A stretch of 21,384 nt of DNA from contig JAZQRZ010000022.1 in assembly GCA_045629845.1 (NCBI GenBank), positions 1-21,384 of the forward strand, in the 5' to 3' direction. The notes under the pieces were generated by a model, which saw nothing but the letters and a program-made list of their open reading frames with translations, was not told where the DNA came from and did no database searches. The position numbers and the translations under genes were made by a program. Positions 7,625 through 14,554 of the stretch are shown here, one piece after another. Source of the DNA: UBA9715 sp045629845 (lineage in GTDB: Bacteria > Actinomycetota > Coriobacteriia > Coriobacteriales > Eggerthellaceae). Position 1 is the stretch's first letter; every line of letters begins with the position of its first letter.

Positions 7625-8296
7625 TTACAAATCGCGAAAGAGGTTGCGGACAGCAGGAATTTGGTCGCGGTCAGCGGCAACAACAACGGTATCACCAGGA
7701 TAGATACGCGTTTCCTCGCCTGCAACTTCTACTTCGTCTTTGGCGGATACTGCAACAATAAGGCTGTTTTCTGGCATTTCGATATCACTTACCAGCACAC
7801 CTTCGCTGCCAACCATATCGCTTAAACGTGGGACCGAAAACTCGGTCAAAACAACGTTACCGTGCGTCAGCGATGACACAACGCTAACGGAACCCATCAG
7901 CGTTTCTTCTTCAATCAAGTTAGCAATCATCTCGGTCGATGAAATGGCTTCGATGCCAAGCGCACGGAAGATACGCTGGTTCTTAGGGGCGTTCACGCGC
8001 GCAATACAGCGAGGCACACCGTAGATACGTGAAGCGATTTCGCAAGACACCAGATTGTTGTCATCTTGACCAGTTGCGGCCACGAAAACATCCGCCTTAC
8101 GAATGCCTGCGTCTTCCTGAAAACGCGAGTCACACCCATCGCCACGGATTACAAGGTAGCGACCCTGCAATACCATGGAAAGGCGGTCGGCAACGCTTGT
8201 ATCACGTTCGATGACAGACACTTCGTTGCCACTTTGCAAAAGCACCGTGGCTAGATACTCCCCAACTTTTCCGCCGCCATTAATGACGATATACAT
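7625..8296 (-). CDS. trkA: TrkA-type K+ uptake regulatory protein (downstream member of a pair)
   Basis: A 223-residue cytoplasmic protein with an RCK N-terminal (TrkA_N) Rossmann fold, starting MYIVINGGGKVGEYLA (dinucleotide-binding GxGxxG-type loop) with the acidic ribose-binding end of strand 2 in SVIERD. A TrkA_C-type domain follows from about residue 140 (LSDMVGSEGVLVSDIEMPENSLIVAV). Such proteins gate Trk/Ktr potassium transporters by binding NAD(H), ATP or cyclic di-AMP. The ATG at 8296 is preceded by AAGGGG, five bases away. It sits 29 bases after the second TrkA-type gene, a pair arrangement reminiscent of ceoB/ceoC in mycobacteria. No TrkH/KtrB membrane subunit is in the window, so the partner is unknown. 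Confidence 0.88.
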   Translation of the reverse strand: MYIVINGGGKVGEYLATVLLQSGNEVSVIERDTSVADRLSMVLQGRYLVIRGDGCDSRFQEDAGIRKADVFVAATGQDDNNLVSCEIASRIYGVPRCIARVNAPKNQRIFRALGIEAISSTEMIANLIEEETLMGSVSVVSSLTHGNVVLTEFSVPRLSDMVGSEGVLVSDIEMPENSLIVAVSAKDEVEVAGEETRIYPGDTVVVAADRDQIPAVRNLFRDL

Positions 8297-8325
8297 GCGA
8301 GCCCCTTCTTAATGAATAATCGTCG

Positions 8326-8985
8326 CTACGATTGAACGTACTTTCCAAACCCGTCGATTAGGTCATGACGCACGCAAGCCAAGACCGAGTCGCCGTGATA
8401 CAGCGTTGATTCGCCAGTTGGAATGGATGAGGCTGAGCCATCCTTACGTTCGAACGCAATAATTCGAATATCGTGATCGCGCTCGATATCGTGCACACGT
8501 ATAACGCCACGTTCAGTCCACGATAGGTCGATTGAAAAACGCAACAGTTCGTAGTCACCAAAAGTATCTACGTGCGAACCGTGACCAGAAATTGCCTTGC
8601 TAAATACCTCTTCAGCCACAAGCGTTGTACCGCACACGTAGTCGATACCAAGCTGCATGTAAGCGCGTTCATGATCGTGGTTATACAAGCGTGCAATAAC
8701 GTGAGGTACGTCATACAAGCGGCTTGCAACTTCGGTAACCATAAGATTTGCGTTGTCGGATTGAGTAACTGCAGCTACAACATCGCAGTCTTCTACGCCT
8801 GCTTTTACCAAGGTATCTTCGTCATAGCCAATACCCTGCACTGTTGAGCCATTGAAATTACGACCCAAATTATTAAACGCTTCAGCCCGCCAATCGATGA
8901 CGCATACATTGTCGCCATTGTCGGAAAGCATCGATGCGATACGTGAACCAACGCGTCCGCATCCTACAACGATTACATTGCGCAT
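8326..8985 (-). CDS. trkA: TrkA-type K+ uptake regulatory protein (upstream member of a pair)
   Basis: A 219-residue protein of the same RCK/TrkA family but clearly diverged from its neighbour. It begins MRNVIVVGCGRVGSRIA (GxGxxG loop) with the acidic residue in CVIDWR, has the DCDVVAAVTQSDNANLMV segment typical of TrkA_N, and a TrkA_C-like C-terminal third. The two proteins probably form a heteromeric or paired gating ring, as for single-domain TrkA proteins, because each carries one Rossmann domain instead of the two of E. coli TrkA. The start at 8985 has a good GGAAGGA site upstream. A weak -10-like TACTAT lies at 9017-9022 on the minus strand without a convincing -35. A 141-base gap separates it from the upstream gene, so it may have its own promoter. 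Confidence 0.88.
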   Translation of the reverse strand: MRNVIVVGCGRVGSRIASMLSDNGDNVCVIDWRAEAFNNLGRNFNGSTVQGIGYDEDTLVKAGVEDCDVVAAVTQSDNANLMVTEVASRLYDVPHVIARLYNHDHERAYMQLGIDYVCGTTLVAEEVFSKAISGHGSHVDTFGDYELLRFSIDLSWTERGVIRVHDIERDHDIRIIAFERKDGSASSIPTGESTLYHGDSVLACVRHDLIDGFGKYVQS

Positions 8986-9126
8986 ACCATTCCTTCCAGG
9001 TAAACGACCTCAGGCGATAGTATCTCACATCACAATCGAAAGGAAAGAGAAGGAACAGGAGCTTGAACCATGTCCGCAAAGATACAGCGCATGCTATGCA
9101 CCTATCATTCAGTTAAGAATTCGGGA

Positions 9127-9930
9127 TTAGATAAGCGTCATCTGCTCGAGCGTCTTGTTATACCAGCTTTGCCACGTAGGCGGGCAGTAAGACTGAGCTG
9201 CAGCCGGAGTAATGCTGTAGCCATAGCCACTTGCTAAGCCGGCAACATGAGCGCGAATGGCAGTATCCCAGTCGCCCCAGCCTGTGTTGCCCCAGCCCCA
9301 AGCATTGCAAGAACGGAAGCATGCCGAACCCTTGCCACTTTCGGTATTAGAAATAGCTGGAGACCAGCGCGGGTCAACGCCATTATCCCAGGCAGCTTCT
9401 GCAAATACAGCACCATAGCCAGAAAGCGGAGAACCAGCCAGATAAGCATCGATACGACCAGTCCATTCGGCAACAAAGGCCGCCTTACCAACTGACCAAT
9501 CAACGGGATCTAAGCCATATTCAGCAACACCATCAGATGTTGCTTCAACATCCTGCATGGCCTTTTCTGAAGCTACACGCTGCACTGCAGCAGCGTTGTC
9601 AGCTGCGATGCGTTCCTGCTCAGCACGTTCCATATCGTCAATCATGCGCATACCCGAACCAAGTTCACGCGGCGTAGCGGCAGCCAAAGCAGAACGCTCG
9701 AGAAGTGCTGCAGATGATTCAGATTCGGCGCTTGCAGCCGTATCAACAGGCACAGTGGCCTCATGCGTTTCTTTACTAAAACCAAACGCACCAGAACGCG
9801 CCACGTCATCGATGGAATCGGCCGAGGCTACACCCATACCGACGCCACCCACGATGGCGAGAATAAAAATGCCGGCAATGGTGGAGTACACCATGCTGCC
9901 GGCTCTACGTTTATATTGCTTCCGACTCAT
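9127..9930 (-). CDS. secreted or membrane-anchored lysozyme/glucosaminidase-like protein
   Basis: A 267-residue exported protein. Residues 1-12 are strongly basic (KQYKRR), 16-36 are hydrophobic, and an ASA-D motif at 35-38 could be a signal peptidase I site; without cleavage it would be a single-pass anchor. Residues about 60-130 are alanine- and glutamate-rich, low in complexity and likely helical. The C-terminal 125 residues look like a lysozyme-fold domain: AEAAWDNGVDPRWSPAISNTESGKG, with E197 in the position expected for a catalytic glutamate, then NAWGWG, GWGDWDTAIRAHV and GYG. This layout recalls glucosaminidase/transglycosylase domains of peptidoglycan hydrolases. Three cysteines (204, 208, 249) in the exported domain could form a disulfide. 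The substrate is inferred. It has a separate predicted promoter and a hairpin at the start of its leader. Confidence 0.7.
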   Translation of the reverse strand: MSRKQYKRRAGSMVYSTIAGIFILAIVGGVGMGVASADSIDDVARSGAFGFSKETHEATVPVDTAASAESESSAALLERSALAAATPRELGSGMRMIDDMERAEQERIAADNAAAVQRVASEKAMQDVEATSDGVAEYGLDPVDWSVGKAAFVAEWTGRIDAYLAGSPLSGYGAVFAEAAWDNGVDPRWSPAISNTESGKGSACFRSCNAWGWGNTGWGDWDTAIRAHVAGLASGYGYSITPAAAQSYCPPTWQSWYNKTLEQMTLI

Positions 9931-9948
9931 ATATCAAATTGTCTTCCC

Positions 9949-9968
9949 CGACAGCTACTTTGCTGTCG
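9949..9968 (-). promoter_or_regulatory. 5'-leader hairpin of the lysozyme-like gene
   Basis: A perfect 7-bp stem CGACAGC/GCTGTCG with a six-base loop (9956-9961), located at the extreme 5' end of the predicted transcript. GGGGAAG follows directly, about 12 bases before the ATG, so the stem base touches the only ribosome-binding-like sequence. It could stabilise the mRNA or control initiation. I do not recognise a known riboswitch consensus; in particular it does not look like ydaO/cyclic di-AMP. Confidence 0.45.
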
Positions 9969-9976
9969 TGGGCGAT

Positions 9977-10006
9977 ATTCTACCGTACCGTTTAAAACCA
10001 AGGCAA
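9977..10006 (-). promoter_or_regulatory. Predicted promoter of the lysozyme-like gene
   Basis: Minus-strand -35 TTGCCT (10001-10006), 18-base spacer, -10 TAGAAT (9977-9982); transcription would begin near 9970, 40 bases before the ATG. The same -10 sequence is predicted for alaS. Just upstream of the -35 is a GTGGAG/CTCCAC inverted repeat that could be an operator. Confidence 0.5.
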
Positions 10007-10012
10007 TTTCTT

Positions 10013-10029
10013 GTGGAGTTATGCTCCAC
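10013..10029. repeat. 6-bp inverted repeat upstream of the lysozyme-gene -35
   Basis: GTGGAG-TTATG-CTCCAC. No U-tract follows on either strand, so it is a poor terminator for the upstream PspC gene. Its place seven bases upstream of the predicted -35 would suit an operator. The rest of the 214-base gap (9931-10144) holds only a weak TACGCT/AGCGTA hairpin near 10088-10104. Confidence 0.35.
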
Positions 10030-10144
10030 GATTTGTTCGCTTGACAAGTGTCTATGACCTGTGGTCTATCACTAAAAACCCCAACATATACGCTGCTTAA
10101 GCGTACGAAGACACTAAATCTCGATACGAACAAAGATGCGCTTT

Positions 10145-10984
10145 TTAGGCTCCTGGAACAAATAATGTGTAGATGTGTCCATTAGGAGAAATGAAAAACA
10201 GCGACTCTGAACCACCTGGAATTGCACAAACTAAAAGTGCGTAAATGCAAAGTGCCGTTACAAAGAAGGCAGAAGCAATAATAATGGCATCTATCTTTCG
10301 ATAAACCCCATACACAAAGGTAACGATACCCATGACAAAAATGCCCCAGGCCTGGGAAAACGCATAGGGAATGGTTTGCCACGACAGCATATCTAACGTA
10401 ATAGGCAGCAACATAGCTGCACACGACATAACGCCAATGCCTACAGCGTGCCATATAGCTTCATAGCGCATCGGAATAGGAACAACAATAAGGCAGAGGC
10501 CCGTAATAATAAGTGCAATCGGCCAAAACTGCCACCACTCGGTACCGGGAACATACGGCGAAAGATTCGTTGCAATCGCAATGAACAACAGGGTAAGACC
10601 CAACGCGATGGCCATACGAGTAAGCAACGAAATAGTACTTTCGCGTCGAGAGCCCCTGCGATGCTCAGCCAGGCCTGTAGCGGTATCAACAAGACCATAT
10701 GTACTTGATTCAGCGCTTTCAGGCTTAATAACCACGGGGATATCTGGCTCAGAATTACGCGGCAACCGTGCCCACAGTACCAAGTAAACAAATACCCCAG
10801 CACCCAACGTAATAAGCGTAACAAGCACTGCCAAAATACGAATAACAATGGGGTCCATGTCGAAGCATTCGGCAAAGCCAGCGCACACGCCACCAATGGT
10901 CGCATCTTGCGAACGATACACATGCCTATCAAGAACGCCCGTAGCCAAGCTCTTCCCTTTCACATAGGATAGGCGCTGCAGCAT
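10145..10984 (-). CDS. PspC-domain multi-pass membrane protein
   Basis: A 279-residue protein with an N-terminal PspC domain (about 22-76): YRSQDATIGGVCAGFAECFDMDP followed by a long hydrophobic segment (IVIRILAVLVTLITLGAGVFVYLVLW). After a polar linker (77-115) come about five more membrane segments. PspC domains occur in phage-shock and envelope-stress sensors, where they bind a PspA-type effector or a regulator; no pspA or pspB is present here. The start at 10984 lies only nine bases after the stop of the CBS-domain gene, with just a weak AGAAGAA upstream. Internal GTG and TTG codons further in are possible starts too, since the PspC domain does not begin until about residue 22. Last gene of the membrane-protein run. 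Confidence 0.8.
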   Translation of the reverse strand: MLQRLSYVKGKSLATGVLDRHVYRSQDATIGGVCAGFAECFDMDPIVIRILAVLVTLITLGAGVFVYLVLWARLPRNSEPDIPVVIKPESAESSTYGLVDTATGLAEHRRGSRRESTISLLTRMAIALGLTLLFIAIATNLSPYVPGTEWWQFWPIALIITGLCLIVVPIPMRYEAIWHAVGIGVMSCAAMLLPITLDMLSWQTIPYAFSQAWGIFVMGIVTFVYGVYRKIDAIIIASAFFVTALCIYALLVCAIPGGSESLFFISPNGHIYTLFVPGA

Positions 10985-10993
10985 CTTGAACCG

Positions 10994-11836
10994 CTATTCT
11001 TCTGTCGAATCTATTTGTTCAGATTCAAGCCGCGTAACATGTACCGTACGAATACGACGACGACGCATGGTGCGAACCTTGAAACGATAACCATCAACCG
11101 TGAGCTCGTCCCCAACCTGAGGTACTGCATCTGCAGTATTAAGCATCCAGCCGGCTATTGTTTCGTACTGATCGGATTCGACAACTGGCCAACCCATGTT
11201 TAATGCTTCTTCGACAGGAAGACGGCCGTCTACCAGCCATTCATCTTCCGTCAAGCGGGTGACATAGGGAACGTCTGCGTCGGTTTCATCAATGATTTCA
11301 CCAACGATTTCTTCCACTATGTCCTCGAGCGTTATTAAACCATCGGTGCCACCATACTCGTCAACAACAATAGCCATTTGTTGCCTATTCGTTTGTAATT
11401 CAGACAACAGTGGGAACAGGTCTTTTGTCTCGGGTACGAACAAAGCATCCTGGATGTAATCGGTAATGACTTCATCAATAGAACCATCAAGTACCGCAGG
11501 AATCAAAGTCTTGTATCGAACCACGCCTACAATATGGTCAAGATCTTCGTGATATACAGGAAGACGGGAATAACCCGTTCCCCGCATACGCTCGAGGGCT
11601 GCGCGAACGGTTTCGGTATCTTCAACCGCAATGATATCCACACGCGGTTGCATGACATCGCTAACCGTTAGCTGATCGAGCTCGAGAATTTCGCCAATCA
11701 TGCGCTTTTCGTCATCGAGCAACTCGTCGTTATCATCGACAAGTTCTTTGATTTCTTCTTCAGACACTTGGCGCTTGTTGCGTCCAAACAGACTACTGAA
11801 GAGGCCAGGCTTACTACTATCGCCTTCCTTTGACAT
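10994..11836 (-). CDS. CorC/HlyC-type CBS-domain protein
   Basis: A 280-residue soluble protein. Residues 24-56 form an acidic helical lead (KELVDDNDELLDDEKRMI). Two CBS domains follow: VSDVMQPRVDIIAVE (about 58-72) with GYSRLPVYHED, then QMAIVVDEYGGTDGLITLEDIVEEIVGEI (about 153-181). A CorC_HlyC domain closes it (about 195-270: DEWLVDGRLPVEEAL, then DELTVDGYRF). This is the E. coli CorC (YbeX) layout, lacking the DUF21 membrane domain of the larger CNNM-type proteins. It probably binds adenine nucleotides through the CBS pair and is linked to Mg2+/Co2+ transport. Start: ATG at 11836 with AGGAG upstream (11-base spacing); the longer frame to 11893 would overlap the HlyIII gene by 43 bases. 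It lies 14 bases after that gene. Confidence 0.9.
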   Translation of the reverse strand: MSKEGDSSKPGLFSSLFGRNKRQVSEEEIKELVDDNDELLDDEKRMIGEILELDQLTVSDVMQPRVDIIAVEDTETVRAALERMRGTGYSRLPVYHEDLDHIVGVVRYKTLIPAVLDGSIDEVITDYIQDALFVPETKDLFPLLSELQTNRQQMAIVVDEYGGTDGLITLEDIVEEIVGEIIDETDADVPYVTRLTEDEWLVDGRLPVEEALNMGWPVVESDQYETIAGWMLNTADAVPQVGDELTVDGYRFKVRTMRRRRIRTVHVTRLESEQIDSTEE

Positions 11837-11850
11837 GAAATCACGTGCTC

Positions 11851-12633
11851 CTAGATGACAAACAGAACAACGGACAGGAACAGGCATACACACCCCGCGA
11901 ATGCCACCAGATGGAAGACAAAACGCAGATAGCGGACGCCGCTAAACCACCTAAACACCAGGCTGATACCCAAGATAAGCAATGACACCATAAGAAGCAC
12001 GAAGCCCGGCGTTGCAAGCGTTGCAGCCAACGTAGGAACAAACAGTAAGAACGCCGCGCACATAACACCATATACGATGCCATGAATCCAACGGGGGCGC
12101 GTAGCCCATACAGCTTCGATAACAATGCCCGCAACAGCCAGCAGCCATTCAAATATGCACAGCGTAAAGCCACCTGAGCTAGCAAGCGTAATCAGACAAT
12201 ATGGAGTGAACGCACCCGCAATAAGCAAATACGTAGAGCTGTTATCAAGCACCTTAAACACGCGCTTTGCGCGTTCGGATTGAAGAGCGTGATACAGCGT
12301 GCTCATAAGAAAAGCCAGCACCATTGGAATGGAAAACACCAGCGCTGCAACCAAGTGAATACCCGCACCATGACGAACTGCTGCAACAACCAGAATAACC
12401 AGTGCGACAACAGCAAGAAGCGCCGCAACGCCCTGCGACACCGAGTTGGCAATTGTTTCGCCTAGGGTAAATTCGCGGCCCGCATAATCGTCGCGTTCAC
12501 GAGCGCGACGGCGACGCTTGCGCGTGCGCGCATAATCAGACAACTCTGATTCGGGCTTAAACTGCGCCGGCATCCACACCGGCACGTCGGGTGATTCTTC
12601 TTTATTGGAATATGACTTACGAGATGCTTCCAT
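11851..12633 (-). CDS. hemolysin III / PAQR family membrane protein
   Basis: A 260-residue protein of the HlyIII (YqfA/PAQR) family with a charged cytoplasmic N-terminus (about 1-60, arginine-rich RKRRRRARERD) and seven predicted membrane segments. Family marks: ETIANSVSQG, MSTLYHAL (conserved histidine), LDNSSTYLLIAGAFTPYCL, and HLVAFAG near the C-terminus (second histidine). These supply the Ser/Asp/His metal-site residues of the PAQR fold. Despite the name, haemolysis is not the proven role; bacterial members affect membrane lipid balance or act as putative hydrolases. The frame begins at a TTG (12639), but the ATG two codons on (12633) is the likelier start. No strong ribosome-binding site is seen, and TTAACA with TGATAC just upstream could mark a promoter. 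It lies 36 bases after the K+-channel-like gene. Confidence 0.9.
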   Translation of the reverse strand: MEASRKSYSNKEESPDVPVWMPAQFKPESELSDYARTRKRRRRARERDDYAGREFTLGETIANSVSQGVAALLAVVALVILVVAAVRHGAGIHLVAALVFSIPMVLAFLMSTLYHALQSERAKRVFKVLDNSSTYLLIAGAFTPYCLITLASSGGFTLCIFEWLLAVAGIVIEAVWATRPRWIHGIVYGVMCAAFLLFVPTLAATLATPGFVLLMVSLLILGISLVFRWFSGVRYLRFVFHLVAFAGCVCLFLSVVLFVI

Positions 12634-12669
12634 GGTCAATACTGTATCACATTGCGAACGAAACTATTG

Positions 12670-13131
12670 TTAACGACGGCGATCGATCTTTTTAACCTTC
12701 TCTGAAAGCTCAACGAGTTCTTCATGAGACAACTCGGGAAGATGTTCAAGCTGATCGATGAAATAGGCGACGCTAGCATTACGGCGAGCATTCATGCGCT
12801 CGCCACAATAACTAACAACCGCACCAGTTATTAAAGCTAAGAAAAAGACTGAATACACTGACAAAACTATAGCCGCACCGCGCCCCACAGTTGACACGCA
12901 GGTAAAGTCGCCCAAACCGATGGTTGTTACTACCTGGAACATTAGCCACGCGGAATCACCAATACTGCTAATCCCGGGCTCGAATGCGGCGACAAGGACA
13001 ACAGCAATAATAAACAGGATTACAAACATGACGGCCCAAGGTACTAAGCCGGCTGCACGAATAACGGGCCAAATCGCACGAAAACGAAATGTCTCAGGCC
13101 GAGGCTGGTTTTGCTTTTCTTTTTCATTCAT
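12670..13131 (-). CDS. small two-transmembrane potassium channel-like protein
   Basis: A 153-residue protein with the two-helix pore layout of KcsA-type channels. A basic N-terminus is followed by TM1 (about 30-50: LVPWAVMFVILFIIAVVLVA), a pore helix with selectivity filter TTIGLGD (69-75; the usual form is TVGYGD), and TM2 (about 85-110: AAIVLSVYSVFFLALITGAVVSY). The C-terminal tail (about 112-153) is charged and probably helical (HLPELSHEELVELSEKVKKI). There is no RCK/TrkA domain on the chain. The ATG at 13131 has GGAG six bases upstream; the TTG at 13143 falls inside that site. A possible terminator lies between it and the ClC gene. The filter makes K+ conduction likely, but gating is unknown; the TrkA pair 4 kb away is not evidently its regulator. 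Confidence 0.82.
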   Translation of the reverse strand: MNEKEKQNQPRPETFRFRAIWPVIRAAGLVPWAVMFVILFIIAVVLVAAFEPGISSIGDSAWLMFQVVTTIGLGDFTCVSTVGRGAAIVLSVYSVFFLALITGAVVSYCGERMNARRNASVAYFIDQLEHLPELSHEELVELSEKVKKIDRRR

Positions 13132-13141
13132 AGATAACTCC

Positions 13142-13177
13142 AAAAAGAACAGGCCCTTTGGCCAGCAGTTTTGTTCT
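13142..13177 (-). terminator. Possible terminator between the ClC and K+-channel genes
   Basis: On the minus strand AGAACA (13172-13177) pairs with TGTTCT (13146-13151), enclosing GGCC-AAAG-GGCC (13152-13163), followed by TTTT. One side of the stem carries an eight-base bulge, so it is imperfect. If it works, the K+-channel gene and those after it need another promoter or read-through. Confidence 0.4.
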
Positions 13178-13199
13178 ATCTTCTTATTCTGGCAGTATT

Positions 13200-14543
13200 T
13201 TACTCATCTATCAGAAAGCGCGGCAAGGGCAAAGCTGCACCAATGATGGCTGCAAGACCCATCCAAAGCAGACCATTAACTGGGAAGCACAGAAACAGGA
13301 CAGCCAGCACCAACAATGGCTTTCGAATAACACCCGCCAAGAAAGCTGTTGCCGTAACCGTGACCATAAGCATAGGGTCAGCTCCTGTTACCATTGCTAA
13401 CCCATAACCAGCTGCCACGCCCGCAAAAATACTTGGGAAGAAATTACCGCCAATCCAGCCCATATTCAAACACATCGGCGTGATAGCAGCCTTGCATAAG
13501 CCAGTAGCAAGCAACGCTACCGCCGAAAACGTTGTCCAGCTAGCCATAAGCTCTTCAGACTGAACTTCACCTGGAAATAGCACATAGGGCAAAGCCATAG
13601 CCACTGCACCCATGACAACACCCGCTATTACAGGCGGCACCACAACACCTGCTATTCCTCCGCCAAAGCGAAGCGATACACCCTTAAAAAGACGATTTGA
13701 GCCGTGGTAAAGCAACGTCATAAGGTAGGCAACAATGATGCAAGGAATAATCCAAAGAAACTCGAAATAGCTTGCCGAAATGGAATCGAAGCGCGGCAAA
13801 CCGCCCGACACGCCAAACAAGCTGGAAAACGCAGCGACACCACCAAAAGCACCAAAGGCGGCTGCGGTATACAACACCACCTTTGCGCCGCGACGCATGT
13901 TGTAATCGTCGACGTTAGGCTTTTCAAGTACGTCGTTCGCATCTCCTGGCGCACTTTCGGCGCCCGCAACAATGCCTGCTAACGGCGTGCCAAAAATAGC
14001 GGAGATACTGGCTGCAATCGTGACATCCGCAACGGCCGCCACGCGCAAACCAGCCGCCTTCAACCTATCGCGAATCCAGCAGCACCCTGCCGTAATCAAA
14101 CCTGTTAAGCCAGCTTCAAAACCAACCGAACCACCAAATACAAGAGGCAGCAAGAAAGTGACAACAGGCTTCCAAACGCCGTTGGTTCCGTATGAGCCTG
14201 TTTGCTTAAACTCGGCAAGGACTTGTTCAAGCGGCTGCACGCGATCATTAGACCACCAGGTCCAAAGCCCAATAAGTAAACCGCCCAAGGTGCACACTAC
14301 AAGCGAAAACCACGGCACCGCAACAGCCCCGCCTAAGCCTTTCCACAATAGAGCGGTAAGCCACGTGGACAGATTCATGACGCAAAACACGGCAAAGCCA
14401 ATGATGAAGCCCACGATTAAAGCAAGCACAACAAAGCCAATGGTTGTTGTAGCCCTGTCGACAGGGCCTTCGAACTGACGACCTGCATCGCGAATATAAG
14501 GTCGCTCGTCAACAGGTTTTTCAGCACGTCTCTGTCGTGGCAT
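13200..14543 (-). CDS. ClC-family chloride channel or Cl-/H+ antiporter
   Basis: A 447-residue membrane protein of the voltage-gated chloride channel (ClC) family with about ten or more hydrophobic helices. Family anchors: GGSVGFEAGLTG (138-149), placing E143 where ClC proteins carry the gating glutamate of GREGP; FGTPLAGIVAGAE (184-196), matching FxAPLxGxxFxxE; and GGNFFPSIFAG (365-375), matching GxFxP with anion-binding backbone amides. Residues 1-30 are a charged cytoplasmic lead. In E. coli such proteins support extreme acid resistance by moving Cl- against H+. GREGP is changed here to GFEAG, so ion preference and coupling are uncertain (fluoride-type and broader members also vary there). 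The ATG at 14543 has AGGA seven bases upstream. It starts 11 bases after the CmpB-like gene ends and is surely co-transcribed with it. Confidence 0.9.
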   Translation of the reverse strand: MPRQRRAEKPVDERPYIRDAGRQFEGPVDRATTTIGFVVLALIVGFIIGFAVFCVMNLSTWLTALLWKGLGGAVAVPWFSLVVCTLGGLLIGLWTWWSNDRVQPLEQVLAEFKQTGSYGTNGVWKPVVTFLLPLVFGGSVGFEAGLTGLITAGCCWIRDRLKAAGLRVAAVADVTIAASISAIFGTPLAGIVAGAESAPGDANDVLEKPNVDDYNMRRGAKVVLYTAAAFGAFGGVAAFSSLFGVSGGLPRFDSISASYFEFLWIIPCIIVAYLMTLLYHGSNRLFKGVSLRFGGGIAGVVVPPVIAGVVMGAVAMALPYVLFPGEVQSEELMASWTTFSAVALLATGLCKAAITPMCLNMGWIGGNFFPSIFAGVAAGYGLAMVTGADPMLMVTVTATAFLAGVIRKPLLVLAVLFLCFPVNGLLWMGLAAIIGAALPLPRFLIDE

Positions 14544-14554
14544 TAGTCTTCCTG

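Noticed and set aside
9931..10144. Cyclic di-AMP (ydaO-type) riboswitch ahead of the lysozyme-like gene
   Set aside because: Such switches often precede wall hydrolases in Actinobacteria, but the conserved motifs I know are not present and the predicted leader is only about 40 bases.
11841..12185. A 114-codon minus-strand frame overlapping the HlyIII gene
   Set aside because: It sits in a different frame within a clear HlyIII family gene, and its low-complexity Cys/Leu-rich product reflects the shifted frame.
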